Counted from the first letter of the stretch, positions 42,188-52,258 are shown. The stretch is 64,000 nt of DNA from Phycisphaerae bacterium (GCA_016782865.1 JADHXR010000005.1:1-64000); one strand, 5' to 3'. The notes: generated by a model from the letters alone, not told the origin. Translations and numbers: made by a program.

Positions 42188-43063
42188 TCAAAGATCGAGG
42201 ACCTGGTCCATCTGCTGAGATATCTCGGCCAGCCGCTGTCGGCTGCCACCGCTGACCTCGGCGGTCGCCCAACCTCGGTAGCCGATTTTTTTCAACTCGC
42301 CGCGAACTCTCGGCCAATCGATGCTGCCCTCGCCCAGCGGAAATGCAAAGCCCTTGCGCATCCCTTCGTTCATTGCGACGTCCAGGTTGTACTCTTTGAC
42401 GTGCACCTTGACGATCCGTTCTCCCAGGACCTCGATCCAGTGCTGCGGCCAGCCCCAGCGAACGACATTGCCGATATCGAAATACGCCTTAACGTAGGGA
42501 CTGTCAAGCTCGTCAATATACCGGGCCATCGTAAGCGGCTCGATGAGGAAGGTAGCCCAGACATTCTCGACCAATATGTGGATGCGTTTCTTCTCCGCGT
42601 GCTCAACGGCCTTTCGAATTATCTGCTGTGTGCGCCGGTAGTTCTCCATGAACGAACCTTTGGGGTCCGCACGTACAACATGAAGAACAGAAGTCGCGCC
42701 GTAAACGACTGCCTCGTCGATGGCTCCTTTGAGGTCGGGGTGACTTGAGTTGACGACGCCGTGAATGGGGATTCCCACCTTCTCGCTGGCGCCGGCGAGG
42801 ACTCTCGGCTCGGGCATTTTGTTGTTGCCAATGCGCGTGGGCGTCTCGATGCCCTCGAATCCGAGATCTTTGACCAGTTTCAGCTTGTCTTCGACCGACA
42901 GGTCCTCCTGGATCATCGCCAAGCCCAGGGCTTTCCTATATCGCTTGCTGGGCGACTTCTCGCCGGCGAGCGATTGCTCAGCCAGAAACGCCGGTGCCGC
43001 TGCACGTGCCAATAGAAACCCGCTTGTTTGAAGAAAGTGACGGCGATCGATCTGAGATTTCAT
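42188..43063 (-). CDS. Tat-exported sugar phosphate isomerase/epimerase-like TIM barrel, 291 aa
   Basis: Tat signal with DRRHFLQTSGFLLARAAA, then an AP-endonuclease-2-type TIM barrel with metal residues in ILVENVWATF, KAYFDIGNVV, VKVHVKEYN and WATAEVSGG. Such enzymes (DTE/ketose-epimerase group) convert or cleave keto-sugars; with the Gfo/Idh/MocA proteins and DUF1080 next door it fits an exported 3-keto-sugar pathway. It converges with the ABC-F gene. Confidence 0.85.
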   Translation of the reverse strand: MKSQIDRRHFLQTSGFLLARAAAPAFLAEQSLAGEKSPSKRYRKALGLAMIQEDLSVEDKLKLVKDLGFEGIETPTRIGNNKMPEPRVLAGASEKVGIPIHGVVNSSHPDLKGAIDEAVVYGATSVLHVVRADPKGSFMENYRRTQQIIRKAVEHAEKKRIHILVENVWATFLIEPLTMARYIDELDSPYVKAYFDIGNVVRWGWPQHWIEVLGERIVKVHVKEYNLDVAMNEGMRKGFAFPLGEGSIDWPRVRGELKKIGYRGWATAEVSGGSRQRLAEISQQMDQVLDL

Positions 43064-43326
43064 AGGTCCATCCTTAACAAAACAGATAAGTTGCCAAACT
43101 TGTGCCTTACGCTATATATGCGGTCGGCCCTGGAATGTCAAGTAAGTCTGTGCGGCGATTTTTCTGGCGAAAAAGAATCTTAGCAACTTGTCCGCAGAGC
43201 GGCGATGTGATATTATCGACGGTCCGTAAACGGACTCTCAAGGACGGTTGGGCCATGAGTCAAAAGTGGCTTGCGGACTAAACGTAGAACTCGAAACAGA
43301 TACAAAGCAATAGGAGAAGACCCATT

Positions 43327-44730
43327 ATGAGCGAATCTAATGAAAAAAACACGTCGCGCCGTGAATTCTTGAAGAACACCGGACGCCTCGCCGCCAGCTC
43401 TGCTGTGGTGGCGGGCATTGCTCCGCGCATCCATGCAGCGGGCAGCAGCACCGTCAATGTAGCCCTGATTGGCTGTGGCGGCCGGGGCACAGGGGCGGCG
43501 GCTAACGCCCTGTCGGTCAACAACGGCCCGACCAAACTCGTCGCCATGGGCGATGTCTTCGAGGCCCGCCTCGATAGCAGCTATGCAAACTTGAAGAAAT
43601 CGCACGCCAGCCAGATGGATGTGCCCGAGGATCGCCGGTTCGTGGGTTTCGACGCCTACAAAAAAGCGATGGATTGCCTCCGTCCGGGCGACGTCGCGAT
43701 CTTCGCAACGCCTCCGGGATTTCGCTGGGTGCATTTCACCTATGCCATCAAGAAAAACCTCAATGTCTTCATGGAAAAGCCCGTCACTGTGGACGGCCCG
43801 ACTAGTCGCCGCATGTTCGAGCTGGGCAAACAGGCCGATGCGAAAAACCTCAAAGTTGGAGTGGGCCTGATGTCTCGTCATCAGCGGGATCTCGAGCAAC
43901 TGCGCAAACGTATCCAGGACGGTGCACTCGGCGACATAATCCTGCAGCGCGGATACCGGATGCACGGGCCGATCGGATTCTTCCAGTCACTGCCCAAACC
44001 GCCCGGCATCAGCGACCTGATGTATCAGATCCAGCGCTTCCACAGCTTCCTCTGGGCCAGCGGCGGGAACTTCAGCGATTTCAACATCCACATCATCGAT
44101 CACCAATGCTGGATGAAGGACGCCTGGCCAATCAAGGCTCATGGCGTCGGCGGGCGTCACTATCGCCAGAGTCCCGAAGGCGTCACCTACGTCGATCAGA
44201 ACTTCGACACGTATTCGGTGGAATACACATTTGCCGACGGCAGCAAGTTCTTCATGGACGGACGCTGCATCGATGGTTGCCACCAAATCTACTCCAGCGC
44301 CGCGCATGGCACCAAAGGTATGGCGGTCGTCTCCAGGAGCGGCGACTGTGGGAGGCCCTCCAGCATCTACAGGGATCAGAATCCGGACCGAGCAAACAGG
44401 GTATGGGTATCCGAGGTCAGCAGGGCCGAGCAGGACCCGTATCAGAATGAGTGGAACGACCTTATGGACGCGATCCGCAACGACAAGCCCTATAATGAAA
44501 CCGAGAACGGCGTCCAGACCAGCCTCGTGACGAGCATGGGCCGCATGGCTGCGCACACCGGCCAGGAAATCACCTACGACCAGATCCTCAACTCGGACCA
44601 CGAGATGGCGCCCGGTCTGGACAAGTTGACGATGGATTCTCCTGCGCCTCTGCGGTCCGACTCCAAAGGCAGATACCCGGTGCCCCAACCCGGCATAGTA
44701 AAGGACCGCGAGTACAAAGACTTCGCATAA
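43327..44730 (+). CDS. Gfo/Idh/MocA oxidoreductase, Tat-exported, 467 aa (copy A)
   Basis: Tat signal SRREFLKNTGRLAASSAV, then Rossmann motif VALIGCGGRGTGAAANAL and the EKPVTVDGP motif holding the catalytic Lys, followed by the alpha/beta C-terminal domain. NAD(P)-dependent oxidation of sugar derivatives; exported members of this family often carry tightly bound cofactor. Very similar to copy B (45057-46445), about 60 percent by eye, so a tandem duplicate. A rho-independent terminator follows. Confidence 0.9.
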   Translation: MSESNEKNTSRREFLKNTGRLAASSAVVAGIAPRIHAAGSSTVNVALIGCGGRGTGAAANALSVNNGPTKLVAMGDVFEARLDSSYANLKKSHASQMDVPEDRRFVGFDAYKKAMDCLRPGDVAIFATPPGFRWVHFTYAIKKNLNVFMEKPVTVDGPTSRRMFELGKQADAKNLKVGVGLMSRHQRDLEQLRKRIQDGALGDIILQRGYRMHGPIGFFQSLPKPPGISDLMYQIQRFHSFLWASGGNFSDFNIHIIDHQCWMKDAWPIKAHGVGGRHYRQSPEGVTYVDQNFDTYSVEYTFADGSKFFMDGRCIDGCHQIYSSAAHGTKGMAVVSRSGDCGRPSSIYRDQNPDRANRVWVSEVSRAEQDPYQNEWNDLMDAIRNDKPYNETENGVQTSLVTSMGRMAAHTGQEITYDQILNSDHEMAPGLDKLTMDSPAPLRSDSKGRYPVPQPGIVKDREYKDFA

Positions 44731-44752
44731 CGGAGCGTCACTGTGGACTATT

Positions 44753-44797
44753 GACCGCAGTTGTCGGTTCGGCCGGTAACTGCGGTCTTATTTTTTT
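44753..44797 (+). terminator. Rho-independent terminator after copy A
   Basis: 10-bp stem GACCGCAGTT/AACTGCGGTC with GC-rich loop, followed by TTATTTTTTT. Confidence 0.85.
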
Positions 44798-45056
44798 GAA
44801 GCAGATACCCCGATTTGCAGGCGATGATGAATGCCGTGCACTTGGAGACCTTTGCCGCGGGCAGCTGAGGCCCTGCCAAAAACAACTTGAATCGGACTGG
44901 GCAAGCTAGTACTATAGTTGGTCGGTACGGCAAAGTTCGGGCAACAGTTTCGCCAAACGGCATTCATGAGTGTGTTACAGTCGATTTCAGGGACGACTTC
45001 GGTCTTAATGAAACAGGAAATATCATCTCACAAAGAAGCATCGAAAAGGAGAAAAT

Positions 45057-46445
45057 ATGGCAAATTCAACTGAATCGGGCAAGGACCCGGGCACATCACG
45101 GCGTGAATTTTTGAAAAATACCGGTCGGATTGCCGCGACCTCGGCGCTGGCGGCGGGAATCGGCTCGAGCGTCTATGCAGCGGGCAGCAGCGAGATTAAA
45201 ATCGTCCTGATAGGCTGCGGCGGGCGAGGCACAGGTGCGGCGACGAACGCCCTTTCGGTCAAAGGCGGTCCGATCAAGCTCGTCGCGATGGCCGACGTGT
45301 TCGAAGATAAGCTCAAGGGCAGCTACAAGAGCCTCAAGCAACGGTTCGGCGACAGCGTCCAGGTGCCTGAGAACCGCAAATTCCTCGGCTTCGACGGTTA
45401 CAAGAAGGCGATGGACTGTCTCAAGCCGGGCGATGTCGCCATTTTCGCGACGCCTCCGGCGTTCCGCTGGGTGCATTTCACCTATGCAATCCAGAAGAAC
45501 CTCAACGTCTTTATGGAAAAACCGGTCACAGTGGATGGCCCGACGACCGGCAGGATGATCAAACTCGCCGCACAGGCGGACGAGAAGAACCTCAAAGTTG
45601 GCGTTGGCCTGATGATCCGCCACTGCGCGGGCCGCAAGCAGCTCAAGCAGCGTATCGATGATGGCGAGATTGGCGAGATTATCGCCATGAGAGCCTATCG
45701 CATGGGTGGCCGGGCATGCGCCACGGGTCCCAAGCCCGATGATATGACCGAGCTGATGTACCAGATCCGCAGGTTCCACAGCTTCCTCTGGGCCAGCGGC
45801 GGCATGTACCACGACTTCTACATCCACCAGATCGACGAGTGCTCCTGGATGAAAGGCGCCTGGCCAATCGAGGCTCATGGGTCCGGCGGCCGCCATTATC
45901 GAGGCGACGCGGTCGACCAGAATTTCGACAGCTACTCGATCGAATACGTCTACCCGGACGGGACCAGGTTCTTCTATCAGGGCAGAGCCATCACCGGCTG
46001 TCAGGGCAGATTCGACAGCTACGTTCACGGCACGAAGGGCGTGGGCGTGGTCTCGACGAGCAGCCACTATCCCGGCAAGGTCCGAACGTACAAGGGTCAT
46101 AACATGACCAGGGAAAACCGAATATGGGCGTTCCCACAGCCTGAGCCGAGTCCATATCAACTCGAGTGGGACGACTTGATTGATGCGATCCGTCAGGACA
46201 AGCCCTACAACGAGGTCAAACGCGGCGCCGAGGCGAGTCTGGTCAATACGATGGGCCGTATGGCTGCCCACACCGGGCAGGTCATCACTTTTGATGATGC
46301 ACTCAACTGCCCGCACGAGTTCGCTCCCGATGCCGATAAGTTCACAATGGATTCGCCCGCCCCCCTGCGTTCCAATTCCAAAGGTGAATATCCCGTTCCG
46401 CAACCGGGTATCCTCAAGGACCGCGAATACAAGGAATTCGCATAG
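45057..46445 (+). CDS. Gfo/Idh/MocA oxidoreductase, Tat-exported, 462 aa (copy B)
   Basis: Tat signal SRREFLKNTGRIAATSAL, Rossmann motif IVLIGCGGRGTGAATNAL, EKPVTVDGPTTG. Same domain order and most residues as copy A; the substrate loop around MGGRACATGPKP differs, which may change substrate. AAAGGAG precedes the ATG. Followed by its own terminator. Confidence 0.9.
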   Translation: MANSTESGKDPGTSRREFLKNTGRIAATSALAAGIGSSVYAAGSSEIKIVLIGCGGRGTGAATNALSVKGGPIKLVAMADVFEDKLKGSYKSLKQRFGDSVQVPENRKFLGFDGYKKAMDCLKPGDVAIFATPPAFRWVHFTYAIQKNLNVFMEKPVTVDGPTTGRMIKLAAQADEKNLKVGVGLMIRHCAGRKQLKQRIDDGEIGEIIAMRAYRMGGRACATGPKPDDMTELMYQIRRFHSFLWASGGMYHDFYIHQIDECSWMKGAWPIEAHGSGGRHYRGDAVDQNFDSYSIEYVYPDGTRFFYQGRAITGCQGRFDSYVHGTKGVGVVSTSSHYPGKVRTYKGHNMTRENRIWAFPQPEPSPYQLEWDDLIDAIRQDKPYNEVKRGAEASLVNTMGRMAAHTGQVITFDDALNCPHEFAPDADKFTMDSPAPLRSNSKGEYPVPQPGILKDREYKEFA

Positions 46446-46469
46446 CACCGCATCACAATACGTGTTTCG

Positions 46470-46508
46470 CTGCCGGTCTCAGCTCAATCGAGACCGGCAG
46501 TCCTTTTT
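46470..46508 (+). terminator. Rho-independent terminator after copy B
   Basis: Perfect 11-bp stem CTGCCGGTCTC/GAGACCGGCAG with 9-base loop and a T-rich tail. Confidence 0.9.
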
Positions 46509-46668
46509 GACGACTTTTGACGTAATCCGTTCTCCCAGGGCGAGGCTACTTTTCCGATACTCGTGTTTGCAGATTGCAGCTCACTATGGTAGAATACCGA
46601 GCAGTTTCGCTTCGTAGGGCGATTATAAGTAGAACGTTTCAATTCTGGTGTGGTTAGGAGTCGAAAAG

Positions 46669-47685
46669 ATGGTGTCATGTGTTGTCGAGACAGCGGGGGT
46701 GAAAGTTGATCTGAAAGTCAAGTATCTGGTAATCCTGACGGTCGCCGTTGCCGCCCTTGCTCTGTTGAATGCATCGAGCCAGGCGGCCAAGCCTGCAGCA
46801 TATATCGAGACCGTCAAGACTGCAAACGACACGGAAATCTCGTTCAGGATGGTACCCATACCGGGCGGAACGTTTACGATGGGCAGCCCCGACAGCGAGC
46901 CCAATCACCAAGCCGATGAGGAACCTCAGCATGAAGTCCGCCTCGATCCGTTCTATATGTGCTGGACCGAGACGACGATCGAGCTTTTCATGGCGTATTA
47001 CCAAGAGACGGTAAGCGCCAAGCGAGACTTCATAGAGACGCAGGAAGCCAAGAAGGACGCCGAGCAGGCAGACGGCATTGATGCGATCTCCGGTCCTACG
47101 CCCGTCTATGGAGACCTGTCCATGGGGTACGGGCCGCGACACCCTGCCATCGGGATGACCTGGCACAACGCCAACAATTTCTGCTTGTGGCTTTCCAAGA
47201 AGACAGGCAAGAAATATCGTTTGCCAACAGAAGCAGAATGGGAGTATGCCTGCCGGGCGGGAACCAGCAGCGTTTTTGGCTCGACAGATGACCCCGAGGA
47301 GATGAAGGACTACGCCTGGTACGAAGTTACGGCCGACAGCGAAACCTCCGAGGTGGGCAAGAAGAAACGTAACGCCTTCGGCTTGTATGACATGTCGGGC
47401 AACGTTCGCGAGTGGGTGTCCGATTTCTACAGTCCCACTGCTTACAAGGACACAGCCCAAAAGAGCCCCGCGGTGAATCCGAAGGGACCGAAGACCGGCG
47501 AATTGCACGTGGCCCGCGGCGGCGACTACAGTTGCTCCTTAGGCGAGCTGCGCTGTGCGGCCCGGCATCTTGAGCAAAAATGGTGGCGCATGGGAGACCC
47601 GCAGATACCGAAGAGCATCTGGTGGCTGCCCGAGATGGACATTATCGGCTTCCGCGTAGCGCGATCTGTCGAGGCGGAGGATTAG
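46669..47685 (+). CDS. Exported formylglycine-generating-enzyme-like protein, 338 aa
   Basis: ATG 46669 with AGGAG upstream. Signal region (YLVILTVAVAALALLNASSQA), then the SUMF1/FGE-sulfatase domain with MVPIPGGTFTMGSPDSEPN, LPTEAEWEYACRAGT, FGLYDMSGNVREWV and HVARGGDYSCS. True FGEs have two active Cys near the C-terminus; here the counterpart shows ELRCAARHLE with only one clear Cys, so it may be a substrate-binding relative and not a sulfatase activator. Sits between oxidoreductase genes. Confidence 0.85.
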   Translation: MVSCVVETAGVKVDLKVKYLVILTVAVAALALLNASSQAAKPAAYIETVKTANDTEISFRMVPIPGGTFTMGSPDSEPNHQADEEPQHEVRLDPFYMCWTETTIELFMAYYQETVSAKRDFIETQEAKKDAEQADGIDAISGPTPVYGDLSMGYGPRHPAIGMTWHNANNFCLWLSKKTGKKYRLPTEAEWEYACRAGTSSVFGSTDDPEEMKDYAWYEVTADSETSEVGKKKRNAFGLYDMSGNVREWVSDFYSPTAYKDTAQKSPAVNPKGPKTGELHVARGGDYSCSLGELRCAARHLEQKWWRMGDPQIPKSIWWLPEMDIIGFRVARSVEAED

Positions 47686-47731
47686 CAGTACCGATCCGAT
47701 CCAAACACAACACATCGAAAAAGGAGACAAA

Positions 47732-49057
47732 ATGGCAAATTCAGAAGAATCAGGCAAGAGCCCCGGCACAACGCGGCGTGATTTTTTGAAGAGTTCAACC
47801 GTAATGGCTTCGGCTGCCGTCTCGGGTGCGCTGGGCATCCAGAAAAGCGTGTTTGCCGGCGGAAGCGATATCATCCGGGTCGGCATGATCGGCTGCGGCG
47901 GACGAAATACCGGTGCCGCCGAGCAGGCGCTGACCGCCGATCCCGGCGCCAGACTCGTTGCGATGTGCGACATCTTCATGGACCGTGTCAAAGGCAAACG
48001 CAAAATCCTAAAGGAGCAAAAGAAGGATCAGGTCATCGTCGACGACGACCACTGTTTTGCAGGCTTCGACGGCTATAGGCACGTCATCGAGTCTTCCGAC
48101 GTAGTGGTGATTGCCAACGCGGCGAAATTCCACCCGCTTCATGCGATGACCGCGATCAAAGCCGGCAGGCACGTCTTCGTGGAGAAACCGCACGGCATCG
48201 ACCCCGCCGGCGTCAAGCTCCTGCAAAGTGCAGCCGAGGTGGCGAAGCAGAAAGGGCTGTGCCTGGTTTCGGGCCTGCACAGCCGATACCACGCCGGATA
48301 TGCCGAGACCGTCCAGCGAATCTACGACGGCGCCATCGGCGACGTAATTTCTATAGAAGAGAACTTTCTCCGCGCACCGTACGTGATAATAGACCGCGCC
48401 CCCGGGCTGTCCGAACTCGAGTGGCAATGCAGCACGCAGTACCATTTCCGCTGGCTCTCCGGAGACGACGTCCCGCAATCGCTGGTCCACAACATGGACC
48501 GCGCCAGTTGGGTGCTGCATAACGCGGTGCCGGCCAGATGTCATGGCCTTGGCGGACGCTCTTCGATGACCGAGCCCATCTACGGCGACGTATTCGATCA
48601 TCACTCGGTGATATATGAACTCGACAGCGGTGTCCGCATCTACGCGTTCTGCCGAACGACAACCGGATGCCACAACGATTCTTCCAGCACCGTGCTCGGA
48701 AGCAAGGGCAAGGCGTCTATCACACGCTGCCAAATCTGGGGCGAGAACGAGTGGCGCTGGAAGGGAAGATGCAACCCCTATCAGGTCGAGCACGATGTCC
48801 TGTTCAAGGCGATCCGCTCAGGCGAGCCGGTCAATAACGGCGGCTACATGACCCGAAGCACGATGACCACCGTGATGGGACAGATTTCCTGCTACACCGG
48901 CGAAGAGGTCACCTGGGAGCGGATCAACAGGTCCGACTTTTACTATCCGCCCAAGCCGGAGGATTGCCACGACGGCATGGACCCACCGGTCAAAGCCGGC
49001 GCTCACGGCAGCTATCCCGTGCCCAAGCCCGGTTTTACAAGATTGATCGAAGCCTGA
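47732..49057 (+). CDS. Gfo/Idh/MocA oxidoreductase, Tat-exported, 441 aa (copy C)
   Basis: Tat signal TTRRDFLKSSTVMASAAVSG; Rossmann motif VGMIGCGGRNTGAAEQAL; EKPHGIDPAGVK with the catalytic Lys. More distant from copies A and B. Starts 46 bases after the FGE-like gene, so they are likely co-transcribed; AAAGGAG precedes the ATG. Confidence 0.9.
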   Translation: MANSEESGKSPGTTRRDFLKSSTVMASAAVSGALGIQKSVFAGGSDIIRVGMIGCGGRNTGAAEQALTADPGARLVAMCDIFMDRVKGKRKILKEQKKDQVIVDDDHCFAGFDGYRHVIESSDVVVIANAAKFHPLHAMTAIKAGRHVFVEKPHGIDPAGVKLLQSAAEVAKQKGLCLVSGLHSRYHAGYAETVQRIYDGAIGDVISIEENFLRAPYVIIDRAPGLSELEWQCSTQYHFRWLSGDDVPQSLVHNMDRASWVLHNAVPARCHGLGGRSSMTEPIYGDVFDHHSVIYELDSGVRIYAFCRTTTGCHNDSSSTVLGSKGKASITRCQIWGENEWRWKGRCNPYQVEHDVLFKAIRSGEPVNNGGYMTRSTMTTVMGQISCYTGEEVTWERINRSDFYYPPKPEDCHDGMDPPVKAGAHGSYPVPKPGFTRLIEA

Positions 49058-49317
49058 TATCTGAACGAGCCTTCGATACGATTCCTCGGCCTCCGAAAGT
49101 GTCTGCGCTGTATTTGCGTCGAGACCTCCAAAAGTGCTCCAATGTCAGCTTAAAAAGAATTCGTCTTCCAGCAACACCACCATTTGTCACATATCTTATC
49201 AAAAGCCGTCCGTGAGCTCCACATTAAAATTCCGCCCAAAAGCCTTGATTTCCGCGACCAGCGGCCTAAAATAGGACAATACGTGAACCGATGCTTTCTT
49301 GAAAGGAGCGATGGAAA

Positions 49318-50682
49318 ATGTCAAAGAAGATGCTATTTGGTATTCTGATGTTATCGTTGACCGGGACCAGCGCATGCGCCGGTGAGTGGGTGGATTTGTT
49401 CAACGGCAAGAATCTGAACGGCTGGACCGTCCACAGCGGATTTGCTAAGTACGAAGTGGCCGACGGCGCGATAGTTGGAACCGCCGTTGAGGGCAGCCCA
49501 AATTCGTTCCTGTGCACAGACAAGGAATACGGAGATTTCATTCTCGAGTTCGAGGTCAAGTGCGACCCCAAGCTGAATTCGGGGGTGCAGATTCGCAGCC
49601 AGATTGCGGAGAAGGAAATGTTCTTCGTGTTTACGGGCCGTGACGGCAAGCCCCGCACACGTAAGATTCCAGTCGATCGAGTGTACGGCTATCAGGTGGA
49701 AATAGCCAGCGCCCAGGCTGGCAGCTCGGGCGGGATTTACGACGAAGCGCGTCGCGGATTCTTCCTGGCCGGCGCGGGCGACGACCCGGCGGCCGCCGGG
49801 GCCATGAAGGACAACGAATGGAACAAGTACCGAATCGAGTGTCGGGGCAGCTCTATCAAGGCCTGGGTCAACGGGATTGCCTGTGCCGATCTGACCGATT
49901 CGATGGACGCCAAAGGCACTATCGGCCTTCAGGTCCACGGCGTCGGCAGGGACTTTGCGCCCTATCAGGTGCGTTGGCGGAACATCCGGATCAGGGAGCT
50001 GGACCCGGACGAGGTGACCGCCAGGCTCAAGGTCGTGGTGGTAACCGGCGGGCACGGCTTCGAACATGATCCTTTCTTTGAGATGTTCGGCGGCATGGAA
50101 ACAGTCCAGTGCGTCGAGGCAGCCCAGAAAGATCACAGCGAGCTGTTCGAGGACATAAGCGGCTGGGATTACGACGTGATGGTGTTTTATAACATGACCC
50201 AGAATATCTCGCCGAAGCGGCGGAAGAATTTCATCAAGCTGCTGGGCCGTGGCGTCGGTGTTGTCGCGCTGCATCATACGATGGGTGCGTACCAGCAGTG
50301 GCCTGAGTTCAAGAAGATCATCGGCACAAAGTACTATCTCAACGAGACTGTGGAAGACGGCGTTACGCATGGTAAGGGATCTTTCCTGCACGATGTCGAC
50401 ATGACGGTCCGTGTAACCAACAAGAACCATCCCATCACAAAGGGCATGCAAGATTTCACAATCCATGACGAGACCTACAAGAACTGCTGGTTCGACGAGA
50501 AGAACCGGGTGCTGCTGACAACCGACCATGCCACCAGCGATGAAACGATAGGCTGGGTGAGAAGATACCGCAAGGCAAAGGTCTGCACGATTCAACTGGG
50601 ACACGACTCGAAGGCCTACGCCAACAGCAACTACCCGCAATTAGTCGAGCGTGCAATCCTATGGACGGCGGGCAGGCTATAG
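49318..50682 (+). CDS. DUF1080-ThuA fusion protein, 454 aa
   Basis: Lipoprotein-like or Sec signal (LFGILMLSLTGTSACAG) followed by a DUF1080 (3-keto-disaccharide hydrolase) jelly-roll domain (WVDLFNGKNLNGWTVHSG to WRNIRIREL, about 22-228) and a ThuA-like class I amidotransferase-fold domain (VVVVTGGHGFEHDPFFEMF, GVVALHHTMGAYQQWPEF). DUF1080 members cleave 3-keto-glycosides; ThuA handles 3-keto-sugars. With the Gfo/Idh/MocA enzymes as sugar oxidases this predicts oxidative glycoside cleavage outside the cytoplasm. GGAGCG precedes the ATG. Confidence 0.9.
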   Translation: MSKKMLFGILMLSLTGTSACAGEWVDLFNGKNLNGWTVHSGFAKYEVADGAIVGTAVEGSPNSFLCTDKEYGDFILEFEVKCDPKLNSGVQIRSQIAEKEMFFVFTGRDGKPRTRKIPVDRVYGYQVEIASAQAGSSGGIYDEARRGFFLAGAGDDPAAAGAMKDNEWNKYRIECRGSSIKAWVNGIACADLTDSMDAKGTIGLQVHGVGRDFAPYQVRWRNIRIRELDPDEVTARLKVVVVTGGHGFEHDPFFEMFGGMETVQCVEAAQKDHSELFEDISGWDYDVMVFYNMTQNISPKRRKNFIKLLGRGVGVVALHHTMGAYQQWPEFKKIIGTKYYLNETVEDGVTHGKGSFLHDVDMTVRVTNKNHPITKGMQDFTIHDETYKNCWFDEKNRVLLTTDHATSDETIGWVRRYRKAKVCTIQLGHDSKAYANSNYPQLVERAILWTAGRL

Positions 50683-50698
50683 AGCATGCGGCACTGTG

Positions 50699-52258
50699 AT
50701 GGCTCGAAGAACCTCTATCGCCAAACGTTCGGTTGTATTGTGCTTGTGGCTGGCGTTCTGCACGGCCAGCCCCTCCCATCTCTGTGCAAAAGCACCGGAT
50801 CGTGACGCCTTTGTATATATCCTGAACATGGGAATCAGAGACAACAAGATTGTCTATAACGGACTGCGCGTCGGGTTTGCCGTCGGAGACGGCCAGACGA
50901 TTCTCACCGCTGCACATTGTGTGGAGGACTTCGATAACTCCAATCACTCGCTTTTTCAGCCGCTGGTGATCAGCCGACACTACGGCGGTATCTTCGAAGC
51001 AAAGATTATCGACATCGATGAGCGAAATGACATTGCCATCCTCAAACCGGCATGGGATTGGCATCCGGGACTCAAAATAGAAACCAGCGATCGATGGAAG
51101 AAGGCCAGCAAGATCGCGGTCGCCGGCTATCGTCCGAGCGATCTTGCCCAGGGGGGCAACAGGAAACTCAGCCGCCGGATGTTGTTGCAGGAAGAAACCG
51201 TCGTCAGAACCAGCGGAAAGGACCGATACGCAATCCAGTTGGGCTCGGTCAAATATCCGGGCAAGGGATGGAGCGGTTCGGCGTTCGTGCTGCCTGATAC
51301 CGGTACTGTCGTCGGCGTCCTGAGCAATGAAAGGTACATGAGAAGATTCTTGCGAAGGAGGCATTACATCTTCGGATGCAACGCCGAGGCGATTGCCGAA
51401 TTGTTCCAAAGAAACGCTCTTCCATTGGTCGCTTCGGCGAGCAACTTGCCCAGAAGAAGCGGCGCCGAACACTTCGATTCGATCTTGCGGTTATTCGACA
51501 GCGTTCTGGTCGAAGATACCGAAACATCGTGTAAAATTGCCAAAGAGCTTTGTGAAATCTGCCCTGATTCGTACATCCTGCACATCCTCGCGGCATGGAT
51601 GCTCGATGCGCCCTGGGACGAGGAGTATTTCACCAAAGCAATCGAACTGGCGGGCGACCGGGCATTTCCACATGCGGTCTACGGTGGTTACCTGTTGAAC
51701 CACGGCAGATCCGAAAAGGCGTTGCGGCAATTCCACAGCACAGTGGTCATCGATCCGAATCACGTCTTTGCTCTCACTGGCAAGATCGTCGCTCTGATGC
51801 AGACCAATCCGGCCGAGGCGGAGATACAAGCCCGTGAGCTGACAGGCACGTGGCCGTCGAACGGCGGTTTCTGGTTCGAACTCTCACGCACTTTGAGAAA
51901 GCAGCGAAAATACGAGCAGGAGCTGCCGATCATAAAGAAGGCGATCAAACTGCCCCACCCGGACCGTCTCCAGCACCTTTATCAGCGGCATCTGGCCGAC
52001 TCGCTGGCCAACACTGAGAACTATTCTCAGGCCGAAGAGGCCTACAAAATCGCACTCAAAGAGCACCCATGCGCCAGATGCTGGTCGGCCTACACATCGC
52101 TTCTGATCCGACTGGGCGCCGGCAGAGCCGACGATGCGAAGATGGCCCTGGATAACGTCAAGGCGATGAACCAGGACGAGTCTGTTCCGCAGGAAACCAT
52201 CCGAAAATTCGAAATGGTCATCAAAAGGATGACAAGCCCGAGAAGCTCCGGGCGATAA
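50699..52258 (+). CDS. Secreted trypsin-like protease with TPR-like C-terminus, 519 aa
   Basis: Start at 50699 (MARRTSIAKRS); signal region VVLCLWLAFCTASPSHLCA. Serine-protease-fold with His in TILTAAHCVED, Asp in DERNDIAILKP and Ser in GKGWSGSAFV, all three catalytic residues present. From about residue 235 the chain is helical repeats (for example AFPHAVYGGYLLNHGRSEKALRQ) resembling TPRs. An unusual protease-TPR fusion; substrate unknown. The gene starts 16 bases after DUF1080-ThuA and may share its transcript. Confidence 0.85.
   Translation: MARRTSIAKRSVVLCLWLAFCTASPSHLCAKAPDRDAFVYILNMGIRDNKIVYNGLRVGFAVGDGQTILTAAHCVEDFDNSNHSLFQPLVISRHYGGIFEAKIIDIDERNDIAILKPAWDWHPGLKIETSDRWKKASKIAVAGYRPSDLAQGGNRKLSRRMLLQEETVVRTSGKDRYAIQLGSVKYPGKGWSGSAFVLPDTGTVVGVLSNERYMRRFLRRRHYIFGCNAEAIAELFQRNALPLVASASNLPRRSGAEHFDSILRLFDSVLVEDTETSCKIAKELCEICPDSYILHILAAWMLDAPWDEEYFTKAIELAGDRAFPHAVYGGYLLNHGRSEKALRQFHSTVVIDPNHVFALTGKIVALMQTNPAEAEIQARELTGTWPSNGGFWFELSRTLRKQRKYEQELPIIKKAIKLPHPDRLQHLYQRHLADSLANTENYSQAEEAYKIALKEHPCARCWSAYTSLLIRLGAGRADDAKMALDNVKAMNQDESVPQETIRKFEMVIKRMTSPRSSGR

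Noticed and set aside
45096-46448. Minus-strand frame of 450 codons
   Set aside because: Shadow of Gfo/Idh/MocA copy B.
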